This document shows, piece after piece, positions 14,101 through 29,100 of a stretch of 64,000 bases of DNA. The stretch is from Paragonimus westermani. Its lineage: Eukaryota; Platyhelminthes; Trematoda; Plagiorchiida; Troglotrematidae. The stretch spans positions 102,673 to 166,672 of the forward strand of contig QNGE01001238.1 in NCBI GenBank assembly GCA_008508345.1, given 5' to 3'. Both the position numbers and the translations under genes were made by a program. Position 1 is the stretch's first letter. The number at the start of each line of letters is the position of its first letter. The notes below the pieces were generated by a model. That model saw nothing but the letters and a program-made list of their open reading frames with translations. It was not told where the DNA came from and did no database searches.

Positions 14101-17100
14101 CAACATGGGTCAATACAATCAACAGGATAATGAAGTGAGGCCAGTACACAAAACACCGCACATTAGCTAAATACTACTGGAAATCATAAATGCTCATTTG
14201 AAGATGGTTTACGTTATTCATACTAAAAAAACGAAACCTTCCGTGGACATGCATTTAAACATTTATGTAAGGATTACCGAAAGGTTGGGCAGTCAGGAGG
14301 TAGACTAGAAATATTGTTGGCGATGGGCTGTTTTTTATGCTAACTGTCTAGCTTGCAAAAGCTCAGTTTTTACTGTTGAGACAACTTTGCGCGGCTTCAT
14401 ACACTGCGTTGTACAATATGATGTCGTTACCACATAAGAATTCATACCGATAGCGCCAGCCTGTAAAACAGTCAGCCATCTCGACCCGTAAGCTGCAAGC
14501 GACTGAAATGATAAAAGTATTGTGGTATCCGAAATCTGTCTGGGTGTGCGCGGGTCTAGAGACGTACACATCAATGACCTTATACTTTGGACGGAAACGG
14601 TGGGGAACTTGCAATCTCCGAACTGTTCAAGGGGCTTTGGCAAGTATGTACCAAAATCACTTTTCTTGCATTTATCTGCCAAGCGCAGACTTACTTCAAA
14701 GCGGTTATGTGAGTTTCGTAAGCATAAACGTTCTTAGCATGTGTATAATGATATGATGTTCACTAAGGAGATGCTGGACGACAGAATATCCAGAATGCAC
14801 GGTCCAAGCAAAGTATTAAATAAAACCTACCTGACGTTGAAATTACCAATTACTTTTCAAAACGAATCAATGGAAACCAAGGGAATTTAAGAGCATTGTG
14901 TATAAGTTGGTTTAGTGAGCTCGTACTATGACTTCAGCTTGTTGTATGAGTGCGATATACATGCAGCGGTAAAAATAATTGTACGACAAACAAGATGCAA
15001 TCAAAAGACGGAAACAACGCTGGTCGAATTCATACCAACATAGCGACTATCTTCGTGGACATAAACATCCCTTTGGAAACGCTGAACAAACGTGTCATTT
15101 GCACTAAGGTGCGTTGCTTCAAAACGCGGAATAAAAAACGCTGACCAAATGCACCGTTGTTCGAACAACACGAGCAAGGTTTACGTGAGCACAGACGGAA
15201 CAAGCAGAGCAATTAGACGGCGATCAAAATGCTTTCAATTTCACAGCGAACGGCATGCAATTACTGGTGGACGGGATGAACTCAGTATTACGGAAGGACA
15301 TACGTTGGGATCGGCTGAACCCTAGAAAATGAGAGATTGACACAATTTCGAATTATGGGTCGGCAGTTTAAAACAGCCCGGAAAATAATGGGACTAACCG
15401 TTAGTCCTAAAAGTGAACTGAAGGAACTTTTAAAATACCAAACATTTTGTGTACGTTTGGACCACCAGTGACCTTCACCACGTAAAACTTTCAGCGAAAG
15501 TTCACTTTTATTAACCACACCAGTCTAGGAATACCAAAGGAAATTGAATTCTCAAAGGTTAGGCCAATTAATCAATAGCAAAATCAGACGTTACCCATAG
15601 TTATGGGAACGTCGGAGATAGGAACCAATATGATCGATTTACTGGTCAGCCTAAAAACGCTGTGCCGAACAAACTGTCCCGGGTAATGACGCTTAATAGA
15701 ACACGTGACTTTAGTAATTGAACGGCCCCTCATTCAAACGTTTGTATATAATCAGCTTCATGAACTTTGATACATGATGTGTTGGCTCCGAAAATTTACA
15801 CATGCTCTGGACCACCTCTGTGCTGTGGAAACAGGCAGTCGTCGCCTCTACTACAGTGCAGCTCGGATTCCAACTAATCATTGATAAACAGATTGGGAAC
15901 AACACAACGTTAAGAGCAAGTTGTAATACTCTACGTTTCAACCACCCCGGGTGGCCTTCCTCAGGAGTGTTGTAATCGAAATCACACTGACAGAGGTCAC
16001 ATGGGATTTGCCGTGGTTAAGTCAATTTGTGCTGCATCAGGCCGGATTGGTCTAATCCTTTGCCCACTACGTGGGGGTGAGACAGATGTACGTAAGACGC
16101 GTCCGTGTCTGGTGCTATTTATCCATTCACGCCACACTGCAGACAGGGGTTTGCTATCATTGCGATTAACACAAGCGTGCTGTGTGTAAATGGTGAGAGC
16201 TTCAGCACAGCACCGCTCCGCATAGGAAGTTAGACGCTTATGAATCACTCGAGGTTGATCAAAACCTACGTTGTGATTCTCTGACAGTGCATGTAGTGCG
16301 ATGGCCGAATCCTTCTCTACCTTCTGAAGTTGATAGGCGTGTTTAGGAGGAAACCTCATGTGCCTCTTGTGTTCGGCAACACGTATTTCAGTTGTCTACT
16401 TGTCTCTCCAATGTAGTTGGTATTGCAGTCACCGCATTTGATTTCGTAAACACAGTCTGTCTGGTCGCCCATAGAAATGGGATCTTTAGGATGCGTTGCC
16501 AGTCGTTCAAAGGTATCGTATAACCGAAATACAGTCCGCATAGCGTACTCAGAGAGAACGGAGCGAATTTTTTCAGATGTTTGTTCACGATACGGTATTT
16601 GTACAGTAGACACGAAAGTTCTGGTCGTTTTGGTCTCTTCCTTAGTGGACATGCGCTTAATTGTGTTCTCAATAAATGCGTTCGGATAGTGATTAGTGGC
16701 TAGCACTTCTTTGATATGAGAAATCTCTGCTGTTCTGGAGAGCTCAGTGGTGCAGATCTTATTAGCTCTGTTGAGTGATTTGATGACAGCTCTCTTCATA
16801 CCGACTGGATGGGACGAATATTTCGTATCGACCACAGACTCGTAACAGTATGCGGAAAATCATTAACGTCTGACAACCGTATAGACGAGGTTTGAACGAT
16901 ACTGGGAAGATTCATCAACTGGGTTCGCTTGAATTATTGGTAACAGCGATAGAACATGGATCTACCTGAATCACATGCAGTAGCCACAATTCCACATATG
17001 GTCATTTCATCCCAGCAACGTCTCGTCATCAAATTCATCCACCAATAAAATACCATTAAAATACAATCGAACTAAAAGGGGTCCCTGTGTTTGCTCTTAA

Positions 17101-20100
17101 GGTTCTTGCGTATAAGGGCCTCTATTATGACTCCCATTCAGGTAAACCGTGCGTACTGTCTAAAAAGTGATTATCACACACTCGGTCGATGGTAGACCAG
17201 ATCAACGGCCTACTCGAACACGGAGCACGATATACGTGTCAGAATACAGTACGCACACCCACGGCCGTTTGTTGTTTGTGTGCTGGACAGACCCGTGCGT
17301 GTGTGCGCGCCGATTGTGGTGGTTATGATAAACGTGACACAACGGTTAGCAGTTGATTTACCGTTCTTAGACATTCGGCAGAGAAACAACAAAACACGTG
17401 GCCTCTCACGAGATCTCTGAGTAACTTGCAAGTGAATTCTGACTATCAAAAGAATGGGTTAGACGACAATTGGCCGTATCGTTAAGACCATGGTAAGGGA
17501 AGAAAGTGTCATGTGCTGAAGGCAAGGCGCATTCGATTCATGATTACGTAAATCATTTCTAAAGGTCGGAATTCCAAATATCACTAAGCTCAGCTTCAGC
17601 ATCATAAACAGACCTGCCAATGGGGATAGCCAATTTAGGGGATAGTGAGTGTCATTTGGGTGTGAACTGAAATTTGTTGATTTGCGAACTGAAGCAGATA
17701 GTGCGATGCCGGAACGGCAATGAAGTCAGACGTATCTAATAGCACCCAGTGATGAGGATGATTTGGGTCGTTGTTGGTAAAACCCCACAAAAATGCTCAG
17801 CAGTATGATCTACGTCATTTGAACGGTTGAGTTTCAAGTGGACGTGTGTATCGGTGAGCATACAACCTTTCCAGCGTCATGTGTTATAACAGAAAGTAGC
17901 ACTCTAACGCAGATTATTATTTAACCGGCCCTATCTATGCACAAATGACATCTGTTTAAATCGAAGTTATAGAAACGAATGAGCACTTGACCCGATTCTC
18001 AAAAAACCATTACTGAAACCTCCTGAGAGAGTTTACATTATGGTTGAACACATTGCATAGAGGCTTTGAAGGATCGAGATTTTCGAGAAAGTCGCGATGT
18101 ATGGCTAAGAGGAGTTATTTGCGTTATCTTAAACGAGAACAAATAAACGCTCTGACTGCGTTCGATCGCACATGTAGACACAAACTGAACTCGAATGGTA
18201 TGCTTATCATCGGTTACCAGTTTGTTTCCGCTAATTACAGCGCGATCACAACAACACTAGTGGGATAACAGTTGCAGATGATTCCGTTGCCTAAGTATGA
18301 CAGTCTGCACCAAAAGTTAAAACACGACCTCAACATTGGATAGTTTGCAAAACTAGTGAGGTCAGTTGAAATTGTGTACCCTAGTGCAAGACGCTTATAT
18401 TCCAACGCATCTAGTACGAAACACCAATATCGGCACTAAGTTTTCAGCTACAAGACAGGCTGTACGGTTGAGTCATATATTCATGAAATGGGTTGACCGG
18501 CAATTTGTACTAAAGCCACAGAATATCCCACCGCTCAAGCCTTTCTTGAATATACGCCATGTTCCTCCGGTAATCATCGGTGAGTCTCCTTACTCTTGAT
18601 AATGCTTCGTGTTTCAACCAAGCCACTTCGTTCAGTGTAAATGTCTGACGCTTGCAAACGCCGATTAATACATCGAAAGCGACTAACTGATGACGTCAAA
18701 CTCTAGTTGGATTACCTTATCCACTTTTCCTGAACGGATTTTATCGGTTTGTAAAGTCAATCGGGATCACACGCTTACCACCGACCATCATGAACGGATT
18801 GCGCGCGTCTGTGCTAACCCGTGTTGAAGTCACTCCGCGCAATTACGAGGGGAGCAAAGTTTTTCGCACTCAACAAAGTGGAGTTCCAACGCAACCATAC
18901 ACACAAAACTACAGAATCATATGATTATGACCTGTGCCACCTTTAGCTAGACGTGATGTTAGTCATTTATTCAGAAAGATGTTCAGAATTTGCGTAAAAA
19001 ACCGGGCCTCTGGTGAGACGCATATGCGCATCTTGAAGTCTTTTGATCAAGGCGAAAACTGGCGAACAGTGGCTGAAATGGATGGAGCCAAGTGCAAAAC
19101 TGTCTACATTTGGTTGCATGTTGAACATCGAAGTGAGGCAGCTGGAGATCACGTAGTTAGATCGAAGAAGAGATCGACGAATTGAGTAACAGGCAACGGA
19201 CTGCGCAATCGTGACTTTAAGGGAACTATCATTGTATGAAAGCTCACTTCAAAGAGGGTTTGTGGCTAATCAATATAGAAAAACACCTTGACTGTCAACT
19301 GACAGTCGTAAAAAAGCTTTATCATGTACCTTTTGGGATAATTACGATAGCGGAGGGTATGGAGCGTCTTGTTTTCCGACCCATATAGTGTCATGCGCAA
19401 CAGCGTGCAATTTTCAGATGAAACAAACTTTAGCATGTCTGCATTCGCACCATAGGACCTTTGCTAAAAGGATTAAAGATATGCACAACCGTCACCGGTT
19501 ATCACGGACGCAATTTATATCTGATTGGTGCCAGCCGGGATGATGTATCACGCACTTGGAAGAGGTTCGAACATGGATACATACTGCAAGCAACGACTAA
19601 CAGTGGTGTTGGATCAATCAGAGGCATACACCACAAAAAAATACTTTCGTGGTTTACGAGGACGCATCTTGAAATGTGGCTCTAGAGCACGCGTTTCAAC
19701 GGCCTGCATATCGTAGTGGACAATTATTCAGACTGGTACTGTAGTCGCCCGTGATGAGCCCAGTCGACGGCGCATGGGATGTGAGCAAAGCTAAATAGTG
19801 AAACAACGGTTGCAGATGAAATTTCACCTGTTACAAGATGACAATGTTTATAATGTTTTAAGACAGCAGCAATCGAGAGCACGTTTGTTCAGGAACATGA
19901 CCTTAGGCTGAACATCACTCACATTCGATCGCAGCTGTCACATTCAGATAGACTTTCCAGTCAGCTCCTTTCGAAAACAAGCACTAGACTTGAGTTTCGT
20001 TCTTATTAGACCTCATCACTGGTGCATATCCTTGTCACGGCTGGGAACTCCGGTCACACCTTCATGAGGAAACCGTTTGGCCACTGCGCCATTGACTTCG

Positions 20101-23100
20101 CGATTGAATTATCATAGTAAACGTTGGACCACTTTCGCTTGTGAGTAATGATCATGTTGCCCGATCGTCTCGAGAGGAGACAGTAACTATTCTGCTAACT
20201 CCATTCGATAACCTCGTGACTAGAACTTACGAGACAGGTCGAAATCTCTGATTTCATTAGACCTGCTAGGCGAAAGTAACCAAACCCTCGACCATTCAAC
20301 AGTGATGTAGCCTTAACCAGTTTAACGGAAGTTTCTCCACCTCGTTGGCGGGGTAAGCATACTGTTGTGTTGACGCATACACTGTTTGTTTATCCCCTCC
20401 ATTAGTGATAATATAATACAGCAGTGTATGCCAGAACCATCAGAGGTGTTTATGGGTCACCCGAGGCATGAGTTCACGGTGTGGTGGAATCAGATGGTGC
20501 TGTCAATTCTTTCCAGTGCATACCACTAGTCTTTGCGACTGAATGTGCTACCAGTATAAATAAAAGAGCAACATAGATAGTAAAGACCTCACCCTCGAAA
20601 ACACTTCTTTCTTTAGCATATTGGGAGGTATTCAATTTTGACAGTCCAAAGGATCGTGGATCCAGACCACACCGTCATTCATGTCCTAAGTTGGTGGACA
20701 TAGACCCCAGAAAATCGTTAAGGCCTTGCTAATGTTTATTCAGACATTGATAAATCGGCTTTATATTCATTTGCGCAGTGCATGGGCTACTTTTAGGGCT
20801 AATGATAAACGGGCCAATTGAAAGTCGCATGCGGATCGATCTACATACATGTGTGGGTGTGTATGAAGCTGAAGTAATTTTTGAAGAACTGAAAGAGATC
20901 GAGTGAAGTGCCGCTGGTAGGTGGCAAGTATGACAAAGTTCCAAACATGATCTCGCGGGAGAATGAAGATAGCTAAGAGTAACAGACGAGTTTCAAATAA
21001 TTTGGCATAATCGGTCAACATCTGTTTATTATCGACTACTACAGAACAATCTGTTCATTTAGAGAAAAAACCATCCCAACCCAGTAAGTGACCACCGACA
21101 TATACCTTTATACAATGAAATTTCTGTTTTTTTCGTGGGGCATGTCATTGAAATGTTCAATCACCGAGAGTTTCCTTCTTACCACTGAAGATGTTAGTGT
21201 GCCAACTATCACCCGAGGTAAGGTGATAGTTTTCTCATTTTAGTGGTTCAACCAATAGGAGTGGACACAATCAGTAACCGTCAGCAAATGAACCGTATGA
21301 AACAACTCACCGGACGAACTACCAGGAGATTGATGCAAAACGTGAACATCGATAGAACCAACAGTTTCGGTTCTAATTATGCATTTCTTCACGACTGTTG
21401 GTTTCATGAGGTTAAGATGAACGAAATGACTGAAGCGAAATACGAGCATCCGCACAGTTAGTTCGCACATTGTATGCTCCTTCGTTCAGGTAAACACCGT
21501 CGGCAAACAATCTATCCTATTCATACTCACACTATTTTTTTTGTTACTTTCTTTGGTTATTCAAATCCATTTTGTGGTTTGATTCACCCAATTCTTTGAA
21601 TTCACCAGATTGGCGCGGGCTGTTTACTGGAATTTGACTGGTCCGATAAATTTGATATGCTGTTTTCACTTAGTCGCATAACTGACAACTTTAACAACAT
21701 GACACTAACGCCAAAAAGCAACACAGATAAGTACAGCTTAGTAACAAGCTCACAAAGTTCAACTGGGTTCAACTGGCAACGAAGCCATTAGTCTGGTCAT
21801 TCGAACATGTGACATAACGGTGATTGGAGTGAAGAATGAGTCAGTATAGACATCATGGTTGTGTGCAAATAGTCCCACGAACCCTTTATCTCGGTCTTCT
21901 GCTGTGTGCTCATTTTGAGGTCTGAACATCCACAAGTATGGGACACATTCCATGAACAACATCGTATGTTTGAATGAAATAGGAAATGCTGTTATCATTA
22001 AGTGAAATTGCGGCTGGAAGGGAAAAATGTACAGGCTATACCAGCAGATGAATAAGATTCTTCCTCTTATCTGGTTCGAAAGTTCTTTTGCTACAGTTTT
22101 ATCTACGATTATTTGATTGTGATATCTCGAACCGGCTACTTGGTAATATGTAGTGTATAAACATAAAAACGCGGGTAACTAAAGTCAAAAATATGTACAA
22201 TGAAGGATCAAAATACAATCAGAACATATGCTACGTGAAGGGATCCATGTCATAATCGGAGTGACCTTGCAAATCCAAAAACTATGATCAGACTAACAAA
22301 TGGAAAATATGGAAATTTAAAAATGGTACATGAGTACTATACTTGAATTGGAGTCTGTAAACTGTTGTTGCGTACTTCAATAGAAAAATTCTGCTTCTGT
22401 GGATTACGTCGGGCTGACCAATTTACCTACCAGTAGTATGAAGTCCACAATAATGTAATGAGGTTGTAGATGCTTTCAGTCTATCAGTGAGCTTTGGCAT
22501 GAAGATGAGAATATACGTCTTGATACTTTTTCACATCGGACAAGGTTCTCGTATCAGAATATGACCTATGGCTCACAAGTGGTCACAACAAATATCAAGA
22601 CCCGTTCAACACGTCGGCTACTCTCGTTGTTTTTGTCAGGATCCTGAATATCTTATTTAGTTGACAGATTATGGTCAGCACAGATATCAGTGATCAACAA
22701 CATCATCATAAACGTCAGCCCTGAGCAGGATCAGAAAGTACTGTAGCTCGGGTGGAGTAGAAACCTAGTGTATGAAGGAACATTTATTCTTCCAATAAAT
22801 GGAAATCCAAACAACGGTCATACGTAGTGTTTGTGATGACAACGAACTGTTCAGTTAGAATGTCAGGCAACGGTTTTTAAGCATCCATGATCTAGAAAAC
22901 GAAAACCCTTAATGATGATAAATTTTCTCTCATTAGGAAATAGACTGTGAATATTTTAGACAGGTTTTCGAAGATTCATCTCTAGTAAAAGTTAACGATG
23001 AGTTAGGAGAAGACATTCCAATCACGAAACAGATATGAATGACACCAGATGGTTGTGGTCGACATTCACTGACAGAAGTGCAGTAAAAAACTTACGATCG

Positions 23101-26100
23101 GGTCCTTCACTCCAACGTTTTCATCGAGTTCCCTGTGGACGAAAAAGTTATGTGATCAACCACTCACAAGATCAATCACGCATCAACACTTCAAATTCAC
23201 AATCAGAGAATAGAAACGGAACCACGGTGTAAGATGAGCAAAAGGTTGCTAGCGTGTCATCCAGTCTATCACATCCGAAAAATCCAGAGGATAAAAGTAC
23301 TTGATTACGTCTTCAAAAGTACAGGCATCCAGAATAGTACGTTAATCGTGCCGAAATCTGATACATTTGTATGGACAGCTTGGCAACTGGCCCGTGTTTA
23401 ACTTCCGAAATTTCATTTAGAAACAGATCGCCAAAGTGTAACTTTTTACGATACTAACCCTCAAAGTGACACTCCATAGCTGGTCCTGTTCTTGTTCGGA
23501 TTCAAACAACGGAGACAGTCTAAACGAAGTTAGAACCAGTAAGTAAAGCTCTTACTCCAACAACTACCGCTCCTATGTAAATCAATTACAGCGTTGTACT
23601 TAACGTAGCTTAAATCAAGTTTGCTTGTACCCTTGCGATTAAGGTCAGTGCATGTTGGCAATCTAAGATAGTCTGTGTCTGTTCACACTAACAGAGTGTG
23701 AACCCATTAAATACCGGTTGTCAAACCACTTTAAAATGGACATAATAACAAACTAAAGGCTACGTGTTAGTGGATAGAAGTAAATCATTGACTTAATTGG
23801 AGAGGACCAACGTCTGTTGGTTAAATAGATTTGCGAATCGACCATCTTACCTAATGACTTCTATCGTTAATTGTGTTGTTGCCATAAATACCTTGTCTTG
23901 ACCGTCAATCAGGCTTGAAAGGGGTGTACGGCACTTACACGTATTCGCTCAATCCAAATTTATCTTAAATCTTCTAAACAAATATCAGCAACATCTCTGG
24001 TCATGCAGTTTCACCGAAAGATGGAGCACTATCTAATCAAGTGGGAGCACGAGACGTCCGCCGTGGTTTTCTTGTCAGCACCAAACAGGAAGCAGGTTTC
24101 TATGTGTATATTTCGAACAAGTTAGCAATGAATTTCTTAAACTGCTGACTAATGAAAGCCTTTGAAATCAACAATCCATGAACTTAGTGTCAACCAAACT
24201 TACTCCGAAGTTTGGGGCTTCTCAGAGAACACACGAAGCATGAAGTCAGCTTCTTCGTTTGGTTGGAAAGTAGACGGAATGATAACATAATTACCGGGCT
24301 TGAGTTTGTGACGCCCGCACACTTCACGTAAATTGATAAATGCTGGCGATCTGGCCTTGGAAGCATTATACTTGAAAAAGTTCATATCCAGCGTCCCTCC
24401 AGATGTTTGGGGTAACTGTGTGCGGAGGAAGAAAAGTTCAAAAAACGCTTACCATCTTTGCGAAATCAAATTACACACAAAAAGTTGTTTCCCACTTCCA
24501 TAGCTAATGAGTACTGTTTTCAAGAAATACCTCGACTTGCTTCGGCAGTGGTGTATAGCTCAAAAACTCTATCACACTTTGGCTATCCGTAAGATTAAGG
24601 AGGTGTCCACCTGCAAACACCAGAGATTATATGAAAAGCAACCAAGTAGCGCTGCATAGGTTTACAAGTATGTAGGTCATCGAAGGAAGGAGAACGCTAT
24701 TTGTTTGGGCACTCCCGTCTCTGTGCTGTTTTAGAAACAATAATATTAGACGGTTAATAGATGTAAAGAAAAAGTCAGTAAATGTGACCAAAAAAACATT
24801 CCACGACGGTGTTGGCGTGCAGTCACATCATCAACGAACACTGAAACACAGTGAGAAAATCTTCCACCACATCTTCACATCTAGTAGCCTGTGGGACAGG
24901 AATTAGAGGACTATCGCTCATCAACATGCCCTTCGACATTTTTTTTAGAACTTTCAACACATTCACTTGCGGCCACAGTGTTGAGCAGTGTGTTTTAGTG
25001 TGGACAGATCTTAATGGTAAAGTACTTATGTCTGTGAAGTAACCTGCCCATTCTATAACCGGATTCGAGCGAGTGACCCTCTAACCGTTCACTCGTGTTA
25101 ATTTAGGAGAAGATGTGCCCATAGATGATCAGGGATGTGGAGTATTCTGTAAGTAAGAATACGGTTTTCCCTGAGAATTGACTTAGTTTATTTAACGTAT
25201 CCGGGTGAGGGATTTTCTGAGCTTCATAACTCTGCTAATGGTCTATCTCTGGAAAATTTCAATGCGTTTTGGATCTTTTTAAGATAAGAACGAAAACCCC
25301 ATATTTTACTTTCCAGGTGTGGATGGATTAAGGCGGTGTACACAATGGAAAAAACTTCAGGCTGGAAGGTCTCAAAAATTCTTCCTAAGAGGTTTAGGAC
25401 CGCTTGTGATGGACCCACACTGTGCCAGTGGTGCCCCTAGATCACGTTCACTTGGTGATAACGGTGGATTAATGATTCTCAGGTGGTGGTCAGCATCACT
25501 GTGTTGGCAAATGCTGATGACTTTGACATTGAACGGGTAGTTGTTTTCTATGGATATACATGGTGCAAGTCGCTCACACCTTTCTGGCACTCTGCAACTC
25601 GCCAGAGTTTTGTGTCGTCAGTGTAAACCAGCATCAATGAGTTGTCGACACTGGGTAGTTCAAGAAGGAACAGAACGAACAACAGGTATCCTAGGATGGA
25701 TCACAGCAGGAAACCACTCTGTTAACCGTTCATTTATCTTATGAGTACTCTGAAACGCGCTACTACGTTGACCGTTATGTCATGTGTGTTGATAACGTCT
25801 GCAAATCAAACTGACAGTCCAAGCTATTTTAATAAAATAATTTCTTCTGTAGCTCAAGCGAAAGTCAAAATTGCTTTTGTATCTGTAAATAAAAGCTATC
25901 AGTCGAGTGACTTCTAGAAAAAGCCAGCCTTGAATTTTTTCTTGTCAACATGCTTCAGCAGTGTACATAGTTGCTTAAGCTTGGATTTTAATTATGAACT
26001 TTGAGCTTGGGGGTTAAGCGTGTGCCATTGGGTTCAAGATGGAGATGAGCGTATGTGCCTCTAATCACCTCCTTATGGGTTTTGTCGACTTATAATTTAT

Positions 26101-29100
26101 ATGAAATCTCGTTCAAAATCGGCATTATCGTCTACAATCTCGTCTGCTGAATGGCCATCATGTGGGACTGACTATGAAAAGCACATATGAGCTCTTCCAA
26201 GTTCGGATCACGAGCTCGTTTCTCTTCCTCCCCGTTAAAACGCATTCCGAAGTGACAATCATAATTACAACTTTCATCGGCTTGCCCCTGCCAAAGTACT
26301 GCCCCTAATGCAGATCGTCCACCATACGTGGTGTGTATCAACGGGGTGCTTACGCGGTCGATGTGTATTCAAGACTCTAGGCGCTGTACTTTGTACCAGA
26401 ATTTCGGCTCTCTCCCTTTCAGCAAACTTTGTGGACTACAGTCAAGTCATAAATATTTGCATCTCCATAACATACATAGCCCCGTCTCACAGCCTTTAGG
26501 AGAAAAATTTCTGGATGTTTTACAGTGAAACATTTACAGTAACTGTGGTCTGCATTCGGAAAAGATGTTAACACTAACATCAAGTGGGAACTGCACCTTT
26601 TTATTAATCACTGACAATTTGGAAGTCAGTGCGCTTATTCGAATATGTGTTTCGGTATGCAGCAGAGCCCAAATAAATGAGTTACAAGTCCTTTTGTCAG
26701 CTCATTAAAGAATTTGGAGAACAAAACAGGGATGCAAGATTGCTGTCTACGTTGGTGTTGCTACATAGAGCTTGGAATCGAAACATTTGGTCAACGAGGT
26801 GGTATTTCCTAGGCTTCCGGTCAAAACGTCATCTTGCACAGTCTGCATATTTCCGGCAGGGTGGACACAATAAAGATAAAGCCTGTTACAGCAAAAATTG
26901 AACAAGCGTCTTACAAAAAACCCAAATTTTTCTACAAAATCAAGTCGATCGACTAAAAGTGTGTTTTCTGATATTTGAGTAGACCCTAGAGACCAGTCGT
27001 CGTTCACAGAAACCTCAAGTTCCTTGTGAAAGTCACTGATTAAGCATATCCAATGCAATATCCACATATAAAACATCAGTAAACTCAACATAGAAGAAGC
27101 CGACGTGTGGCAATTTACCTCGTAAACAGCGTAGCCAATTGTGAGCAGGTCTTCGCCTTGCTTACGCAAACATCTCCGATTTTTCTGCATCAACCCTACA
27201 ATCATCGTGCCCAGGTTGTCATCATCATTTTCGTCCGGGTCAACTACAGTGACGCGGTATTGCGGGTTGATCCAAAATGTTTCTGGAATGATCGTTTAGC
27301 AAACGGAAGAAAAGTAACACACTCCGATCAACACAGATGTTTAATGCCTAATTAGGAAACTTGGTTAACACATGTTGAACGTAGTCCGCTTTAAATTGTC
27401 GCAGCTTAGTGTAGCTTTATTTTGCATTGTATGTTAGGACAAAAAATGTCTTGACAGTTATTTGCTTCTTTCAAAATAGTGGTTATGCCTGTGAAGCTCA
27501 CAGAACGAATGATATGTTTCTCGCTCAGCCGTCAAATTATGCGTCATCCACCTGTCTTGTTCAACCGAAAAAAACGTCGCGGGAAAGGTACATGTTGAAC
27601 TAGGTTGGCGGTTAACATCAACTCAGTCTTTTCTACATTCGTGTACTCACAGCTTATCATGACTGTACTCGAATCGACCAACGTTTCGTTGAAGGACTGA
27701 TGGAACGTTTGTAATGAAAGCTCTTTGACTGCAAGCTGATGAGTACAGATTAAAGGGTAGATCGCGACAACCAAGGCCTAAGGAAAAATCGCTCGAATTG
27801 TTCACGAGATCGAAGCAAAACAGCTTGTGCAGCAATCAACCCCCGGAAACAAATGTTTATACTTGGTAATTAGACGGGTGAATTTCAAATTCGACATGTT
27901 GTATCAAACTTGAAGAGGTCATTGGAGGGCAGGTACACGTGCTCAGCTCATCAACCGAAACCAATTCAAGGTTGTTTACGAAATGTGGAATCCAATGCTC
28001 AAATTGACCGTAACGGAATTTTTGTGGACGTCTCACACACACTCACTTAACCATGCAGCTGGCCGGACCTGGCATACCGATACCAAGAAAGGAATTGGCT
28101 CCAAAAGAGAGGTCTGATGGTTTATGGTTAGTCTAAGCTCACCACTCCACCTTCTCTCGAGTGGACTTGACCGCACACGAGGTGATGACGTCTCAATTGA
28201 AGGTGGAAGTTATCGATTGAGAGATGTGCGCCGTATGAGCAGTTTTTATCACTTTATGTTTGAATATTATATGAGCAAATTCGGCTTGGTCCCTATGGAA
28301 TTAACCAACATTGGATTAAGTATTCATTCCGTTTTCATACATCCCCAATGATTTTCTACGTGTAAGACAAGAAGAAATTTTGTTTTTCTTGTGCCTTTCT
28401 GAAGAGCAGTGCTCCCTGTACGAATTCAGACAATTTATTACCCACATGCTACGGACAGTCCAGTATCATAGTTCAGACACAATATTTGACTGAAATGAGA
28501 AAAAAGCCTTCGAGGAGTGAACATAATCCTCCTGTTGGGTTAGCTGACTAAAATAATTAGTCCAAATACTCGGAATCCAGAGCAGGTAGTGTCTACAACT
28601 AGCCGCCCTTCTACATCGACAGGTAGCAATGAATAGGTAGCCAGTACGGTCTGCATGACAACCAAGGCAATATAACGGATATGTGATGAACTCTTAGTAA
28701 GTCGACTAACAACACTTGTGGGTAAATGTTCATGCATACCAGGAGTCAGTCAACGCTGCTATAAACAATGGAGGAACGACCAAAAGTCCCCACGTCGTAG
28801 GGATGGTGTAGCACCCATGAAAACTACATAGATTTACATTTTATGAGCAAGCAGGACAATGAGCATAGCTAGAAGTTGGTCGCATACAATGAAATAATCG
28901 TCCCCACAAGCCTTTAATAGGTTCTGTATTTCACAAATACAATATTCAACTACAATATTCAAACAAATCGACTGTCGGATGCTTAGTATAGTCCATAAAC
29001 ATTTAGGATTCCGCGGAATTTAAGCGGGTGTAGGAACTGCAGGCGACAACGTGTATGTGCTCTACTTGCTGAGTTTCGGAGAAATTATGAGAGTCCGGAG

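Larger units (their letters stand above)
8880..24203 (-). other. Calpain intron region H-I, with at least one unseen linker exon
   Basis: 15.3 kb between exons H and I. The phase change (2 to 0) requires at least one exon of length 3n+1 here, encoding the poorly conserved linker before the EF hands; I could not find it by eye. The region also holds a Penelope-like element remnant (about 15925-16850), a dead DDE transposase (18934-19800) and a small perfect stem-loop (21204-21231). The rest shows no recognisable feature. The 135-codon open frame at 8917-9324 and the 115-codon frame at 14335-14682 look accidental. Confidence 0.65.

Noticed and set aside
14335..14682. 115-codon minus-strand open frame, overlapped by other open frames
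   Set aside because: Several frames on both strands are open at the same place, which indicates low stop density and not coding. No motif is present.
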